This document shows, piece after piece, positions 24,836 through 33,621 of a stretch of 64,000 bases of DNA (position 1 is its first letter; each line of letters begins with the position of its first letter). The position numbers were made by a program, and so were the translations under genes. The stretch is from the NCBI GenBank assembly GCA_044355095.1, contig JBIKYT010000002.1:1-64000 (forward strand), read 5' to 3'. Under the pieces are notes generated by a model. The model worked only from the letters and a program-made list of their open reading frames with translations, was not told the origin of the DNA and made no database searches. Origin of the DNA: Casp-actino8 sp044355095 (GTDB lineage Bacteria; Actinomycetota; Acidimicrobiia; Acidimicrobiales; Ilumatobacteraceae).

Positions 24836-25915
24836 ATGTTGAAGATCAAAGAAGGTTCACTGCAACATTGGGCTATTCGTATTGTTGGCTTTGCATTATT
24901 GGCATTGATCGTTGTCTACATTCCGACGCAGTCTGAAACTGCACGCATTGGACAATTCGCCTCGGCATTTACATTGATCATCGCCGCGATGTCGCTCAAT
25001 ATGGTTCTTGGGTTTACCGGGCAAATCTCGTTAGGGCATTCGGCCTTTTTTGGAATTGGTGGTTATACGGCAGCCATATTGATTCGTGATCACGGATGGA
25101 GCCCGGGCTATACGTTCTATGCGGCTGCGGTCATCGCTTTCATCGTGGGTTGCTTGATTGGGCTGCCAGTTTTGAGAATTCGTGGTGCTTATTTGGCACT
25201 CGTCACATTGGCAGTCGCAGTTTTGTTTCCTACTTTGTTGCGTTGGAAAAAACTTGAGTGGTTGACCGATGGCGCTAAGGGAATCGACAGCGTGAAGTAC
25301 GACGAACTACCCGTGTGGCCAATTCTTGGAGAATTGAAGGGCCGTGACGGTCGTGCAGTTTTCGCTTATTGGTTGGGTCTTCTGGTGTTGGTCATTGTCT
25401 ACCTGGTTTGCCGTGGTCTCATCAGGAGTCGCGTCGGTCGTTCGCTCATTGCCATTCGTGACAATGAAACGGCGGCGGCAGTGATGGGTGTCAACGTCAC
25501 CCGCACCAAGGTGCTCATTTTTGGAATCTCGGCATCGATGTGCTCCCTGGCCGGTGTTTTGGCAACTCTCAATTCGGGCGTTGTCACTCCTGATGGACAG
25601 TATGTGACGTTGTTGGGCTCCATTATTTTCTTGCTCATCATGGTGGTCGGTGGTGCCGGAACATTAAGCGGACCGATCATCGGAGGGTTGGTGTACGTCT
25701 GGCTTGACAACACCACGCGCGGAATCGGCACCGATTCCTCTGGAGTCTTGGGCTTCATTTTCGGATGGACCGATCAATCACCCGCGACATTAATTCTGGG
25801 TCTGGCTCTCATCGTGATTATGTTGTTCGCACCAATTGGTCTCGTAGGTCTCCTACGGAAATTGACGCGTCGAATCATGACAGTCACTCCTCGTGACATA
25901 AGTCCCACCCAATGA
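24836..25915 (+). CDS. livM: Branched-chain amino acid type ABC transporter permease LivM
   Basis: The 359-residue permease has the LivM pattern: a first helix, then SLNMVLGFTGQISLGHSAFF, a long helical body with IRGAYLALVTLAVAVLFPTL, and the coupling loop SLIAIRDNETAAAVMGVNV. The C-terminal part includes VVGGAGTLSGPIIGG. ATG 24836 lies 7 bp after livH; the longer in-frame start at 24767 is inside livH and gives a non-family N-terminus. It is followed by a 116-bp gap and the binding-protein gene. Confidence 0.92.
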   Translation: MLKIKEGSLQHWAIRIVGFALLALIVVYIPTQSETARIGQFASAFTLIIAAMSLNMVLGFTGQISLGHSAFFGIGGYTAAILIRDHGWSPGYTFYAAAVIAFIVGCLIGLPVLRIRGAYLALVTLAVAVLFPTLLRWKKLEWLTDGAKGIDSVKYDELPVWPILGELKGRDGRAVFAYWLGLLVLVIVYLVCRGLIRSRVGRSLIAIRDNETAAAVMGVNVTRTKVLIFGISASMCSLAGVLATLNSGVVTPDGQYVTLLGSIIFLLIMVVGGAGTLSGPIIGGLVYVWLDNTTRGIGTDSSGVLGFIFGWTDQSPATLILGLALIVIMLFAPIGLVGLLRKLTRRIMTVTPRDISPTQ

Positions 25916-25987
25916 ATATGGGACCTTTGCGCCTAACCCAGTTCGTGCGCCCTCTATAGATTGTTAGGACATCCAATGTGGGATGGA

Positions 25988-26025
25988 TGCTTTCTGTTCA
26001 TTAGAAAGCAATTCAATGGAGGAGG
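25988..26025 (+). promoter_or_regulatory. Leader hairpin and strong ribosome binding site before the binding-protein gene
   Basis: A perfect 8-bp inverted repeat TGCTTTCT/AGAAAGCA (25988-25995, 26003-26010) with a 7-base loop is followed by GGAGGAGG (26018-26025), an unusually strong Shine-Dalgarno sequence, seven bases before ATG 26032. The hairpin may protect a processed mRNA end so the binding protein is made in excess over the membrane subunits. A promoter within 25916-25987 is possible but no convincing -35/-10 pair was found. Confidence 0.5.
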
Positions 26026-26031
26026 AAAATA

Positions 26032-27420
26032 ATGGTTCGTAAGACTTTCCGTTTAGGTGGTCTCGTTATGGCAGGTGCGCTGGCAATTTCGGCGTGTGGT
26101 GGATCAAGCGATTCAACATCGACCGAAGCGCCCACATCAGAAGCGCCAACAAGCGAAGCACCTACGAGTGAAGCACCAGATACAGGTGCTCCCTCGACTG
26201 ATGCCCCCGCAACATCGTGGGCAGTAAACACTGACGACTGCGTCGATCCCGAGGCAGCGAATGCTCCGATCACGGGAACAGTCAAGATCGGTACTGTGTT
26301 GCCATTGTCGGGAAGCGTTGCAGCAATTGCTTTCGCTCCTGTCAAGGCTGGTTTTGAGTCATACATCAAGTGGGCGAACGAGCAAAAGATGCTTGGCGAC
26401 ACCACAATTGAAGTGGCTTTTGAAGATGATCAGTACAACAAAGACCTCACGCCAGATGCTGTGAACAAGTTGCTCGACGCCGGAGTCAACCTTTTCTCAG
26501 GAATCATTGGTACGCCCAACAACGCTGCAGTGCGTGACACTTTGAATGAAGAGTGTGTTCCACAACTGCAGGCTTTGACCGGTTCGCCCGCTTGGGGCGA
26601 GGTTGCCGATTACCCATGGACCACTGGAGCTCTCGCCCCCTACGGCATTGAAGCCAAGGTCTATGCCAGCCAAATCAAGGCTCAGTTCCCTGATGGCGCA
26701 AAAGTGGCGTTGTTCACGGTGAACAACGAATTCGGCCAGGTCTATCTTGAGGCCTTCAAGGAAGCCGCTGATGCCGCCGATAGCGGCATTGAAATTGTTG
26801 ACGAGCAGACCATTGAAGCCGATAGCTCAACGCCTCCGACTGCGCAAATCAACGCCATCGCTTCGAAAGCCCCTGATGCAATCGTTGCGGTTCCGCTCGG
26901 TGCACAGTGCCCAACTTTCTTGACGGAAGTTGCCAATGCCAAGGCCGCTAACTCTGGTTGGATGCCGAACATTTTCTTGACGAACACCTGCGCATCGGCA
27001 TTGATCTTGGCTGGTGCCGGAGAAGCTGCCGATGGACTGTTCACCTCAAACAACCTGGTTGACGTAAATGATCCGGCGATTGCTTCAAAGCCAGCAGTTG
27101 CTGAGTACATCGCATTCATGACGGCCCAAGGCAACAAAGATATCGTCACCACTGCAAGTGCAGGCTGGCACGTTGCTGAAGTAACTGTGGCAATTTTGAA
27201 GCAGGCATCAGAATCAGCAGAAGGTTTGACCCGTGCGTCAATTATGAATGCCGCTCGTAATTACAGCTTGGTTCCTTCACTTGCTCGCGAGGGAGTGGTC
27301 TTGACCATGAACGGCGACGTTGATGTTTTCCAAGCAGAGTCGTTGCAAGTTGTGCAGTACGAATTTGCGACTGGAACGTTTAGCGACGTTGGCGTATTGA
27401 TCGCCGATTACGAAAGCTGA
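26032..27420 (+). CDS. Branched-chain amino acid type ABC transporter substrate-binding lipoprotein
   Basis: The 462-residue lipoprotein (lipobox ISAC, Cys22) has a repetitive Thr/Ser/Glu/Ala/Pro linker with four TSEAP units at about residues 33-52. A type I periplasmic-binding domain starts GTVKIGTVLPLSG and continues with EVAFEDDQYNKD and KVALFTVNNEFGQ. It is the extracytoplasmic receptor of the LivGFHM transporter upstream. The linker likely spans part of the cell envelope. The ligand cannot be read from sequence. A strong terminator follows. Confidence 0.92.
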   Translation: MVRKTFRLGGLVMAGALAISACGGSSDSTSTEAPTSEAPTSEAPTSEAPDTGAPSTDAPATSWAVNTDDCVDPEAANAPITGTVKIGTVLPLSGSVAAIAFAPVKAGFESYIKWANEQKMLGDTTIEVAFEDDQYNKDLTPDAVNKLLDAGVNLFSGIIGTPNNAAVRDTLNEECVPQLQALTGSPAWGEVADYPWTTGALAPYGIEAKVYASQIKAQFPDGAKVALFTVNNEFGQVYLEAFKEAADAADSGIEIVDEQTIEADSSTPPTAQINAIASKAPDAIVAVPLGAQCPTFLTEVANAKAANSGWMPNIFLTNTCASALILAGAGEAADGLFTSNNLVDVNDPAIASKPAVAEYIAFMTAQGNKDIVTTASAGWHVAEVTVAILKQASESAEGLTRASIMNAARNYSLVPSLAREGVVLTMNGDVDVFQAESLQVVQYEFATGTFSDVGVLIADYES

Positions 27421-27441
27421 GAAACTCTCAAGTTGTTGAAT

Positions 27442-27477
27442 AAATGCCCGCTCGCAAGGGCGGGCATTTTATTTATT
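27442..27477 (+). terminator. Rho-independent terminator of the liv operon
   Basis: A perfect 10-bp stem, AAATGCCCGC (27442-27451) and GCGGGCATTT (27460-27469), with an 8-base loop is followed by TTATTTATTT. The stem starts 21 bp after the binding-protein stop. The opposite flank is also A-rich, so it may serve the convergent lipoprotein gene as well. Confidence 0.9.
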
Positions 27478-27793
27478 TAACGACTTTTCCTTCAACGACC
27501 GTGAGTTCGCGATCTCCGGTTATTTCAATTATGAATTCCCAACTGTTGTCATCGTTGTCGGTGGCGATGCATGCATATTGTGTGCCGACTTGAATCGACT
27601 GCGGTTGGTCGCATAGCGCGTACTTGTAGCGATAGCCAGCGCTCTTGGCGAGGTCCTCGCTTTCAAGGAACTTTTCTCCTTCAGATTTGTAGTTCTTCGG
27701 AGAGGTTGAACAAGCAGCCAACATGGCAAGACACATGCACGCGGTGAAAGAAACGCGAATTTTTCGGTGACGGGTGATGTTCATGATTTTCAT
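27473..27793 (-). CDS. Small DUF4333-like lipoprotein
   Basis: A 106-residue lipoprotein with a long basic N-region, a hydrophobic segment and lipobox LAAC (Cys28). The mature part is about 78 residues with two Cys (CDQPQ and YACIA) and an alternating strand pattern ending VVEGKVVK. The layout, a short helix after the lipobox, a CDxP segment and GTQYACIATDNDDN, resembles DUF4333 lipoproteins of actinobacteria, a probable match made by eye. Function unknown. An internal ATG four codons in (MNITRHRK) is an alternative start. The gene ends in the liv terminator. Confidence 0.65.
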   Translation of the reverse strand: MKIMNITRHRKIRVSFTACMCLAMLAACSTSPKNYKSEGEKFLESEDLAKSAGYRYKYALCDQPQSIQVGTQYACIATDNDDNSWEFIIEITGDRELTVVEGKVVK

Positions 27794-27829
27794 TTTCGTT
27801 AAAGCCTGACAGGTAATGAGAGTAGTCGC

Positions 27830-28789
27830 TTACTTCAATCCAGAAGTTTGACGGGCCCGTTGGATTGAGTCAATAGTGACAATCACCAAGGCAATCCAAA
27901 CCAGACCAAAACCAACAAATCGGCTTGGAGAAAGCTCTTCGTGGTACACGAGCCAACCGAGTAAGAAGTTGATAGTCGGAACTGAATATTGCATCGGACC
28001 TAAGACCGTTAATGGCAATTTGAGAGCGGCAGCAGCAAACAGGAGCAACGGAACCGCGGTCACGACTCCGGACAGTAGAACCAAAACAATGTGCCAGAAG
28101 TTTGCTGATTGAATCACCGAATCGTCTTTTTGTGAGAACCAAACGATCAGTGCAAATGCAGGGATGATGAGGAAGATCGTTTCGGACATCAAACTCTCAA
28201 GTGGCTGCAAAGGCACCTGTCGTTTGAGTAAGCCGTACACGGCCCATGAAGCAGCCATGGCCAAAGCGAGATACGGCACCCGGCCGTAACTGATCGTCAG
28301 CACCACAACTGCGGCCAGACCAAGAAGTGCGCTTGCAAGTTGGATTGGACGAATTTTCTCGTGGAGCACCTTGACGCCGATCAGCATCGTGCCGAGCGGG
28401 GCAATGAAATAGCCAAGGGCCGCTTCGATGACTTTGCCGTCGTGGATGACGATGACATACGTCGTCCAGTTAATGGCTAACAGCAATGAGGCACTAGCCA
28501 CCCGAGTCCAAAGGTGCTCGGTTGAAAGCTTGCGGAACAATGTTGACAATCGGCCCTTGGCGGCAATGATGACAAGCAGCAAGACAACTGAGGTGACGAT
28601 GCGGTAGCCAATGAGTTCGAGCGGAGCGAAGGCTTTGAGTGCTTTCCAATAGACCGTGATGAAACCCCACAGCAAATACGCCGAGATACCGGCAATGACT
28701 CCAGTTCGATCAGGTGTCGGCTGAGACTGAGAGTTCGTTGCGGGAGAGGGATTGGCCCCGATATGTGACTCACGTGTTTCAGAACTCAC
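27830..28789 (-). CDS. rarD: EamA family permease, RarD-like
   Basis: The 319-residue integral membrane protein has ten predicted helices in two EamA repeats. The N-terminal sequence GVIAGISAYLLWGFITVYWK is the RarD signature, and LGPMQYSVPTINFLLGWLVY with FVGFGLVWIAL near the C-terminus also matches. RarD belongs to the drug/metabolite transporter superfamily; its substrate is not established. A 30-residue hydrophilic N-terminal tail rich in Ser, Pro and Gln precedes the first helix. The gene diverges from pgi with 45 bp between the starts. Confidence 0.88.
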   Translation of the reverse strand: MSSETRESHIGANPSPATNSQSQPTPDRTGVIAGISAYLLWGFITVYWKALKAFAPLELIGYRIVTSVVLLLVIIAAKGRLSTLFRKLSTEHLWTRVASASLLLAINWTTYVIVIHDGKVIEAALGYFIAPLGTMLIGVKVLHEKIRPIQLASALLGLAAVVVLTISYGRVPYLALAMAASWAVYGLLKRQVPLQPLESLMSETIFLIIPAFALIVWFSQKDDSVIQSANFWHIVLVLLSGVVTAVPLLLFAAAALKLPLTVLGPMQYSVPTINFLLGWLVYHEELSPSRFVGFGLVWIALVIVTIDSIQRARQTSGLK

Positions 28790-28834
28790 CCGTTCTTCAT
28801 ATCATCTGCTGAGCCGTCTACTAGCGTTCACCCT

Positions 28835-30445
28835 GTGGAAGCACTTGAGTCATTGCCAGAATGGTCACAGGTTTTGTCGGGCGTGCCTCTTCGTTCTTTG
28901 CGAGAAGAGTTCGCATCTGATCCGGAGCGCACATCGGCGATGACTATTCATGCTGGTGACCTGTTTGTCGATTATTCAAAGCAGCGTGTTGATGAAGGTG
29001 CTCTGACCGATTTGCTGAATCTCGCGAAAGTCCGCGACGTCACCACATCATTTCAACGAATGAAGAATGGTGAGCGAGTCAACTCCACTGAGGGTCGGGC
29101 AGTTGGCCACATGGCTTTGCGAATTCCAAAAGACGGAACATTTCTGATCGACGGCGTGAATGTCGCGCCAGCAGTGCACACAGTTCTCGATCGCATGGCT
29201 GATCTGGCCCTTGGAATCCGATCTGGTGAAATCGTCGGAAGTACCGGCAAACGAATCTGCCATATCGTCAATATCGGAATTGGTGGTAGCGATCTCGGAC
29301 CGGCCATGGTGTACGAAGCCCTACATGCCAATCGCCACGAGGGCATTTCTTGCCATTTCGTTTCTAATGTTGACCCAGCAGATTTAGCGGCAAACCTCCA
29401 GGGACTAAATCCTGAAGAGACGATGTTTGTTATCGCATCGAAGACTTTTACAACCGTCGAAACATTGGCGAATGCCCGCGTGGCTCGCGAGTGGTTAGTG
29501 CAAGCACTCGGCCACGATGCAGTCAAAAAACACTTTGTGGCGCTCAGCACTAATTCTGATGCGGTTCGTGCATTCGGAATTGATACGACGAACATGTTTG
29601 AGTTTTGGGATTGGGTGGGCGGACGCTTTTCGGTTGCTTCGGCAATTGGACTTTCGGTGATGATCGCGGTTGGTCCAGAAACCTTTGAAGAGTTCCTCAA
29701 TGGAATGCACTTAATGGATATTCACGCCGCTGAGGCGGTCGGACGTGAGAACGCCCCGCTGATATTGGCTCTGCTCAACATCTGGAACACGGCAGTGTTG
29801 TCAACAAAAAGTCGAGCGGTCATCCCGTATTCGTTTGACCTTCGACGCTTTCCGGCTTACTTACAGCAACTCATCATGGAGTCAAATGGCAAGTCCATAC
29901 GACGTGACGGCTCGCGGGTTCCGTACTCGACCTCTCCTGTGATTTGGGGAGAGCCCGGGACTAATGGCCAGCACGCTTTTATGCAGTTGTTGCATCAAGG
30001 GACCGATGTTGTGCCCGTTGATTTCATCGGTTTCGCACGTTCATCGGCCGATGACGCCTCGCGAAACGAATTGCTTTTCACAAATATGGTGGCGCAGAGC
30101 CAAGCATTGGCCTTTGGCCGTACGGCGGACGAACTGCCCGAAAGTTCGGTTCGACCGCACCGCACCTTTGAGGGCAATCGACCGAGTACAACGATTGTCG
30201 CACCTGAATTGTCGGCTTCGGTACTCGGTCAACTCATCGCCCTTTACGAGCACGTCACATTCTTTGAAGGAGTGATTTGGGATATCAATAGTTTTGATCA
30301 ATGGGGAGTCGAGCTCGGTAAAGAACTTGCCCAAACGCTCGGATCAAAACTGGAGAACTTTTCGGCGCTTGACCACCTAGATCTTGACTCATCAACCCAC
30401 ACTCTCTTGTCATGGTTCGTGCAACAGCAAAAGAAGTCAAGCTGA
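28835..30445 (+). CDS. pgi: Glucose-6-phosphate isomerase
   Basis: Pgi interconverts glucose-6-phosphate and fructose-6-phosphate in glycolysis and gluconeogenesis. The 536-residue protein has the SIS-domain sequence NIGIGGSDLGPAMVYEAL, the first family signature WVGGRFSVASAIGLSVMIA, the catalytic-Glu region MESNGKSIRRDG, and WGEPGTNGQHAFMQLLHQGT with the catalytic His. The start is GTG. Length is normal. A 65-bp gap leads to the pafB gene. Confidence 0.96.
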   Translation: MEALESLPEWSQVLSGVPLRSLREEFASDPERTSAMTIHAGDLFVDYSKQRVDEGALTDLLNLAKVRDVTTSFQRMKNGERVNSTEGRAVGHMALRIPKDGTFLIDGVNVAPAVHTVLDRMADLALGIRSGEIVGSTGKRICHIVNIGIGGSDLGPAMVYEALHANRHEGISCHFVSNVDPADLAANLQGLNPEETMFVIASKTFTTVETLANARVAREWLVQALGHDAVKKHFVALSTNSDAVRAFGIDTTNMFEFWDWVGGRFSVASAIGLSVMIAVGPETFEEFLNGMHLMDIHAAEAVGRENAPLILALLNIWNTAVLSTKSRAVIPYSFDLRRFPAYLQQLIMESNGKSIRRDGSRVPYSTSPVIWGEPGTNGQHAFMQLLHQGTDVVPVDFIGFARSSADDASRNELLFTNMVAQSQALAFGRTADELPESSVRPHRTFEGNRPSTTIVAPELSASVLGQLIALYEHVTFFEGVIWDINSFDQWGVELGKELAQTLGSKLENFSALDHLDLDSSTHTLLSWFVQQQKKSS

Positions 30446-30510
30446 CTTTGCGTCAGGTCTGAATCATGTCGATCCCGAATTATGCGAGCGAAGTAAAGGT
30501 CTAGGTCACT

Positions 30511-31464
30511 GTGCATCAACTTGAACGAGTCACGAATTTGCTGGCGTTGCTGTTGTCAACTCGGCGTCATCTCACCTTTGACGAAATTCGTAACGAATTA
30601 AAAGGTCAGTATCCCGAGAATCTGGTAGCGGCGCGAGCGGCCTTTGAGCGGGATAAAGCAATTCTCCGCGATGAGGGAATCCCCATTAGTTCAGAGGTCC
30701 AAGGCGGGGATAAAGCCGGCATCACTGGGTATCTCATTGAACGAGATGCTTACGAATTGGGAGATTTACAGCTGACTGGTCACGAGGCAGCGGCATTGCG
30801 CATCGCGGTTTCGGCTTTGCGGATGGGACAGTCATGGGGTGAAGAGGCTTTATGGAAAGTGGATATGGATTCCGGATTTGCGCCGTCGCAAACTCCGGCC
30901 GTTCAAGCGACGTTGCCAGTGGATCAAAAATTGCCCACCCTTCATGAAGCAATGAGTCGACAAATAGTGGTGTCGTTTACGTATAACGGCAAACCCCGCG
31001 AACTTGAACCCTTTGGATTACTGGCGCGATCGGGATGGTGGTACCTCGTCGGCAACGATCGATCAGTTGACGCAATGCGTACCTTCCGAGTTGATCGAAT
31101 TTCGAGTGACGTCATGTTGCGTGAAAGTGAGACCTTTGTTCGCCCACATGATTTTGATGTGCGACATTCGTTTCCTGCTGATCTCAAAGAACTGCCCGAT
31201 GCAATTGACGTCGGGGGAGATGTCGCCAAAGTTCTCATTGATGCAACTGATGTCAATGCCGTGATTGGCCACTACGGAGTTGACTCACTGATTGAACGCC
31301 ATTCCGATGGGTCAGGCACTTTTGCGATTCCATGTGCAAATGTCCAAGCCTTTGAGCATTGGCTATTGGGTTTTCTTGATCGTGCTGAAGTACTTGAACC
31401 ACCGCAATTACGACAGCACGTCATTGATTGGCTGAACTCACTAGCAATCGGAGCAGACTCATGA
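30511..31464 (+). CDS. pafB: WYL domain transcriptional regulator PafB
   Basis: The 317-residue protein has an N-terminal winged-helix module (LERVTNLLALLLSTRRHLTF) and a WYL domain with GLLARSGWWYLVG and RTFRVDRI, plus a C-terminal WCX-type extension. PafB and PafC form a heterodimeric activator of a LexA-independent DNA-damage response in mycobacteria, with the WYL domain sensing nucleic acid. In mycobacteria pafBC follow pafA; here no proteasome gene is adjacent. The start is GTG and the stop overlaps pafC by 4 bp. Confidence 0.87.
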   Translation: MHQLERVTNLLALLLSTRRHLTFDEIRNELKGQYPENLVAARAAFERDKAILRDEGIPISSEVQGGDKAGITGYLIERDAYELGDLQLTGHEAAALRIAVSALRMGQSWGEEALWKVDMDSGFAPSQTPAVQATLPVDQKLPTLHEAMSRQIVVSFTYNGKPRELEPFGLLARSGWWYLVGNDRSVDAMRTFRVDRISSDVMLRESETFVRPHDFDVRHSFPADLKELPDAIDVGGDVAKVLIDATDVNAVIGHYGVDSLIERHSDGSGTFAIPCANVQAFEHWLLGFLDRAEVLEPPQLRQHVIDWLNSLAIGADS

Positions 31465-32429
31465 TCCGCCGCGGACCACGTCCGGTCAACGTTCGTTTGC
31501 GCCGACTCTTAGTGATGTTGCCGTGGTTGATGGAACGTCAAACTGTTTCCACCCAAGAAATGGCGGATCACTTCGGGATGTCAGTTGCCGACCTTGTGGC
31601 AGATTTGACTTTGGCATCCATGTGCGGGGTGTCGCAGGATCCTCGCGATCTCATTGATTTATGGGTTGATGATGACGAAGTTCATTTCGGCATTCCGAAG
31701 TATTTTGAACGACCGTTGCGTTTAACTGTGCCGGAAGCTTTTTCCTTGATTGCGTCGGCCACGGCCGCTCAGCAACTACCAGGTGTTGACGCGACGGGAG
31801 CGCTTTCGCGGGCGATAGCCAAAGTTGCCGAAGCTATTGACCTTGATATCAATAATTCTTTTGTGGTTGAACTGGAAACCCCAGAATCGGTTGAGGCGTT
31901 AAGCCACGCAATTCAACAATCAGTTGTCATTGAATTTGAGTATTGGTCAGTTGCGACAGGCGAATCGGCAAAACGTCAGGTTGCGCCTCTCGAAGTTTTT
32001 CTCGATCAGGATCATTGGTATTTGCGAGCTCACGATTTAGATGCCCAGGCTGAGCGAACCTTTCGTCTTGATCGGCTTGATCAGTTACTTGTGACGAGTC
32101 AGACTCACGATTTAGTAACGACACCTCGCGGGCAATGGTTTGCTGGTTCAGACGAGCAACGCAAAGTTTTGTTGCAAGTTGACCCAGCGTGGTTGTGGGT
32201 CCTCGAGCAATATCCAGGGGTATCAATTGGGGTGGCCCCGAGTGGTCAAGTAGTACAACATGCCGATTGGGTGACTGTGGAAGTTGGGGTGAACACCGAG
32301 CGTTGGATGCAACGTTTGTTGGTTCGATTAGGCGCTCATGCCACGGTCGTCATGCCGACTGATTGGCAACAACTCGGTCGTGATACTGCACGCCTAATTC
32401 TGCAACGTTACGAACGCACGAACGGCTGA
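31461..32429 (+). CDS. pafC: WYL domain transcriptional regulator PafC
   Basis: The 322-residue partner of PafB has an N-terminal helix-turn-helix region (RRLLVMLPWLMERQTVSTQE, then MADHFGMSVADLV) and a WYL domain with HWYLRAHDLDAQAERTFRLD. ATG 31461 overlaps the pafB stop by 4 bp, so the in-frame start at 31428 inside pafB is not used. Two adjacent, divergent WYL paralogues in this order are the pafBC arrangement. Its 3' end overlaps the convergent exonuclease gene by 22 bp. Confidence 0.86.
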   Translation: MIRRGPRPVNVRLRRLLVMLPWLMERQTVSTQEMADHFGMSVADLVADLTLASMCGVSQDPRDLIDLWVDDDEVHFGIPKYFERPLRLTVPEAFSLIASATAAQQLPGVDATGALSRAIAKVAEAIDLDINNSFVVELETPESVEALSHAIQQSVVIEFEYWSVATGESAKRQVAPLEVFLDQDHWYLRAHDLDAQAERTFRLDRLDQLLVTSQTHDLVTTPRGQWFAGSDEQRKVLLQVDPAWLWVLEQYPGVSIGVAPSGQVVQHADWVTVEVGVNTERWMQRLLVRLGAHATVVMPTDWQQLGRDTARLILQRYERTNG

Positions 32430-33055
32430 AGTTCTTCGAGATTCTGAATTTTGTGGGCGTTCAGTAAATGTGGCAGCAACTCGGCGGTGGCGCGAGCGTC
32501 GTATTCGGCGTGGTGAGCATGGTTGAGGGTGACGCCGTATTTCTCGCACAGCGTTGACAGTTTGTGGGTTTGTTGCCGCTGAGGATCAAGTTTGCGTGAC
32601 AAGTTAAGGGTGCAGACGACGCCGGCCCATTCAAGATCGATGTTGTGCAGATGAGCCGCGGCACGTAGGAACTTGGTGTCAAAGTCGGCGTTATGCGCCA
32701 CGACGATGTGGCCTTTGGTCTGTTGGGCAAAGGAACGCATGGCCTTTTCGGTGGACGGCGCAAAAATTAATTTCCGTCGAGAAATGCCATGCACATGTTG
32801 CGGGCCGAGATCTCGGTTCCACCATTGCGGTGGACGAACGTAGGTTGACCAGACTGATGTCGGCATCACGGTGGTGGTGGCAGGATCAGTCCAGTCTTGA
32901 ACGACAACCGCAATCTGCAAGATCTGGTCGCGGTCAAATTTCAGACCAGTGGTCTCAATATCAACAATGGCGAACTTTGGAGTTTCTACATCGCGACCAT
33001 TAAAGATTTTGTTTGACCATTCCACTGACCACACCTTAGATGCGGGGTCAATCAC
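32408..33055 (-). CDS. DnaQ-type 3'-5' exonuclease (DEDDh)
   Basis: A single exonuclease domain of 215 residues with all three motifs: ExoI IVDIETTGL (Asp32, Glu34), ExoII VAHNADFDTKFL, and ExoIII HHAEYDARATAEL with the DEDDh-type His. It resembles the epsilon subunit of DNA polymerase III or stand-alone DEDDh nucleases. A Trp-rich insertion (STYVRPPQWWNRDL) lies between ExoI and ExoII. The gene overlaps pafC tail to tail and follows whiB on the same strand with 39 bp between. A repair or proofreading role is inferred. Confidence 0.87.
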   Translation of the reverse strand: MIDPASKVWSVEWSNKIFNGRDVETPKFAIVDIETTGLKFDRDQILQIAVVVQDWTDPATTTVMPTSVWSTYVRPPQWWNRDLGPQHVHGISRRKLIFAPSTEKAMRSFAQQTKGHIVVAHNADFDTKFLRAAAHLHNIDLEWAGVVCTLNLSRKLDPQRQQTHKLSTLCEKYGVTLNHAHHAEYDARATAELLPHLLNAHKIQNLEELQPFVRS

Positions 33056-33064
33056 GGATTGTTA

Positions 33065-33089
33065 CAGCACCAATTGGATACCGGTGCTG
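33065..33089 (-). terminator. Short hairpin after whiB
   Basis: A 7-bp inverted repeat CAGCACC/GGTGCTG (33065-33071 and 33083-33089) with an 11-base loop lies between the whiB stop and the exonuclease start. It lacks a U-run, so it may be a weak terminator or an operator. Confidence 0.3.
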
Positions 33090-33094
33090 ATCAC

Positions 33095-33409
33095 TCAACT
33101 AACAGAGCGCATACCCCGAGCTCGAATACCGATGGGAGCAGCCACAGTAAATCCGTTGAGGTGACGTTCTTCTTCTGATTCGCCTCCCCAAAAACCATAT
33201 TCGCGATTGTCTCGAGCGAAAACTTGACACTGGTCGTTCACTGGGCAGGTGCGGCAGAGCAAACGAGCCTGGGCCTCGCGACGGACTCGGGCTTGCGGGC
33301 GCTCGGCCTTGGGGGCGAAAAACAGTTTGGTGCGACCTTTGCAGACCGCATCGTCCATCCAGTTCGCCGACGGCTGAACGTTGATTTCGAAGGCTTCTAG
33401 AGCTGACAT
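33095..33409 (-). CDS. WhiB family iron-sulfur transcriptional regulator
   Basis: The 104-residue protein has the four Wbl cysteines Cys23, Cys52, Cys55 and Cys61 (C-x28-C-x2-C-x5-C) that hold a 4Fe-4S cluster, followed by the turn GFWGG at 72-76 and a basic C-terminus RARGMRS that would contact DNA. Wbl proteins work with the principal sigma factor in redox, developmental and cell-division control and are confined to actinobacteria and their phages. ATG 33409 has an AAAGG ribosome binding site. The upstream gap holds a G-run and a perfect hairpin. Which WhiB subfamily it belongs to is not certain; the long spacing and absence of an N-terminal tail fit WhiB1/WhiB2-like proteins. Confidence 0.93.
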   Translation of the reverse strand: MSALEAFEINVQPSANWMDDAVCKGRTKLFFAPKAERPQARVRREAQARLLCRTCPVNDQCQVFARDNREYGFWGGESEEERHLNGFTVAAPIGIRARGMRSVS

Positions 33410-33439
33410 GTCACGCTGCCTTTACAAATTGATGGTGTT

Positions 33440-33483
33440 GGGGGGGGGTACCGGTGGCGAAGCTTGTGACTTCGCCACCGGTA
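33440..33483. other. Nine-G run followed by a perfect 14-bp hairpin
   Basis: In the 212-bp gap between PhoH and whiB, nine G (33440-33448) are followed by the inverted repeat TACCGGTGGCGAAG (33449-33462)/CTTCGCCACCGGTA (33470-33483) with a 7-base loop. On the minus strand this lies 137 bp after the PhoH stop and 30-75 bp before the whiB start. It may terminate PhoH transcription or act in the whiB leader. Nothing else was seen in the gap. Confidence 0.7.
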
Positions 33484-33621
33484 TTAGTGAGGCGACGAGA
33501 TCGTGAGGGGGCAGGACCTCGTCGTACGCATTTAACACTAAAACCGAAAATGGCCAGAGTCAAGCCTTTTTTCAAGTTGGACGAAAGTCACACCTCGAAC
33601 CGACGGTCGGAGAAATGAGGT

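Noticed and set aside
26120..26200. Short repeats in the binding-protein gene as a mobile or regulatory repeat
   Set aside because: They encode the TSEAP linker after the lipobox, a common low-complexity spacer in lipoproteins.
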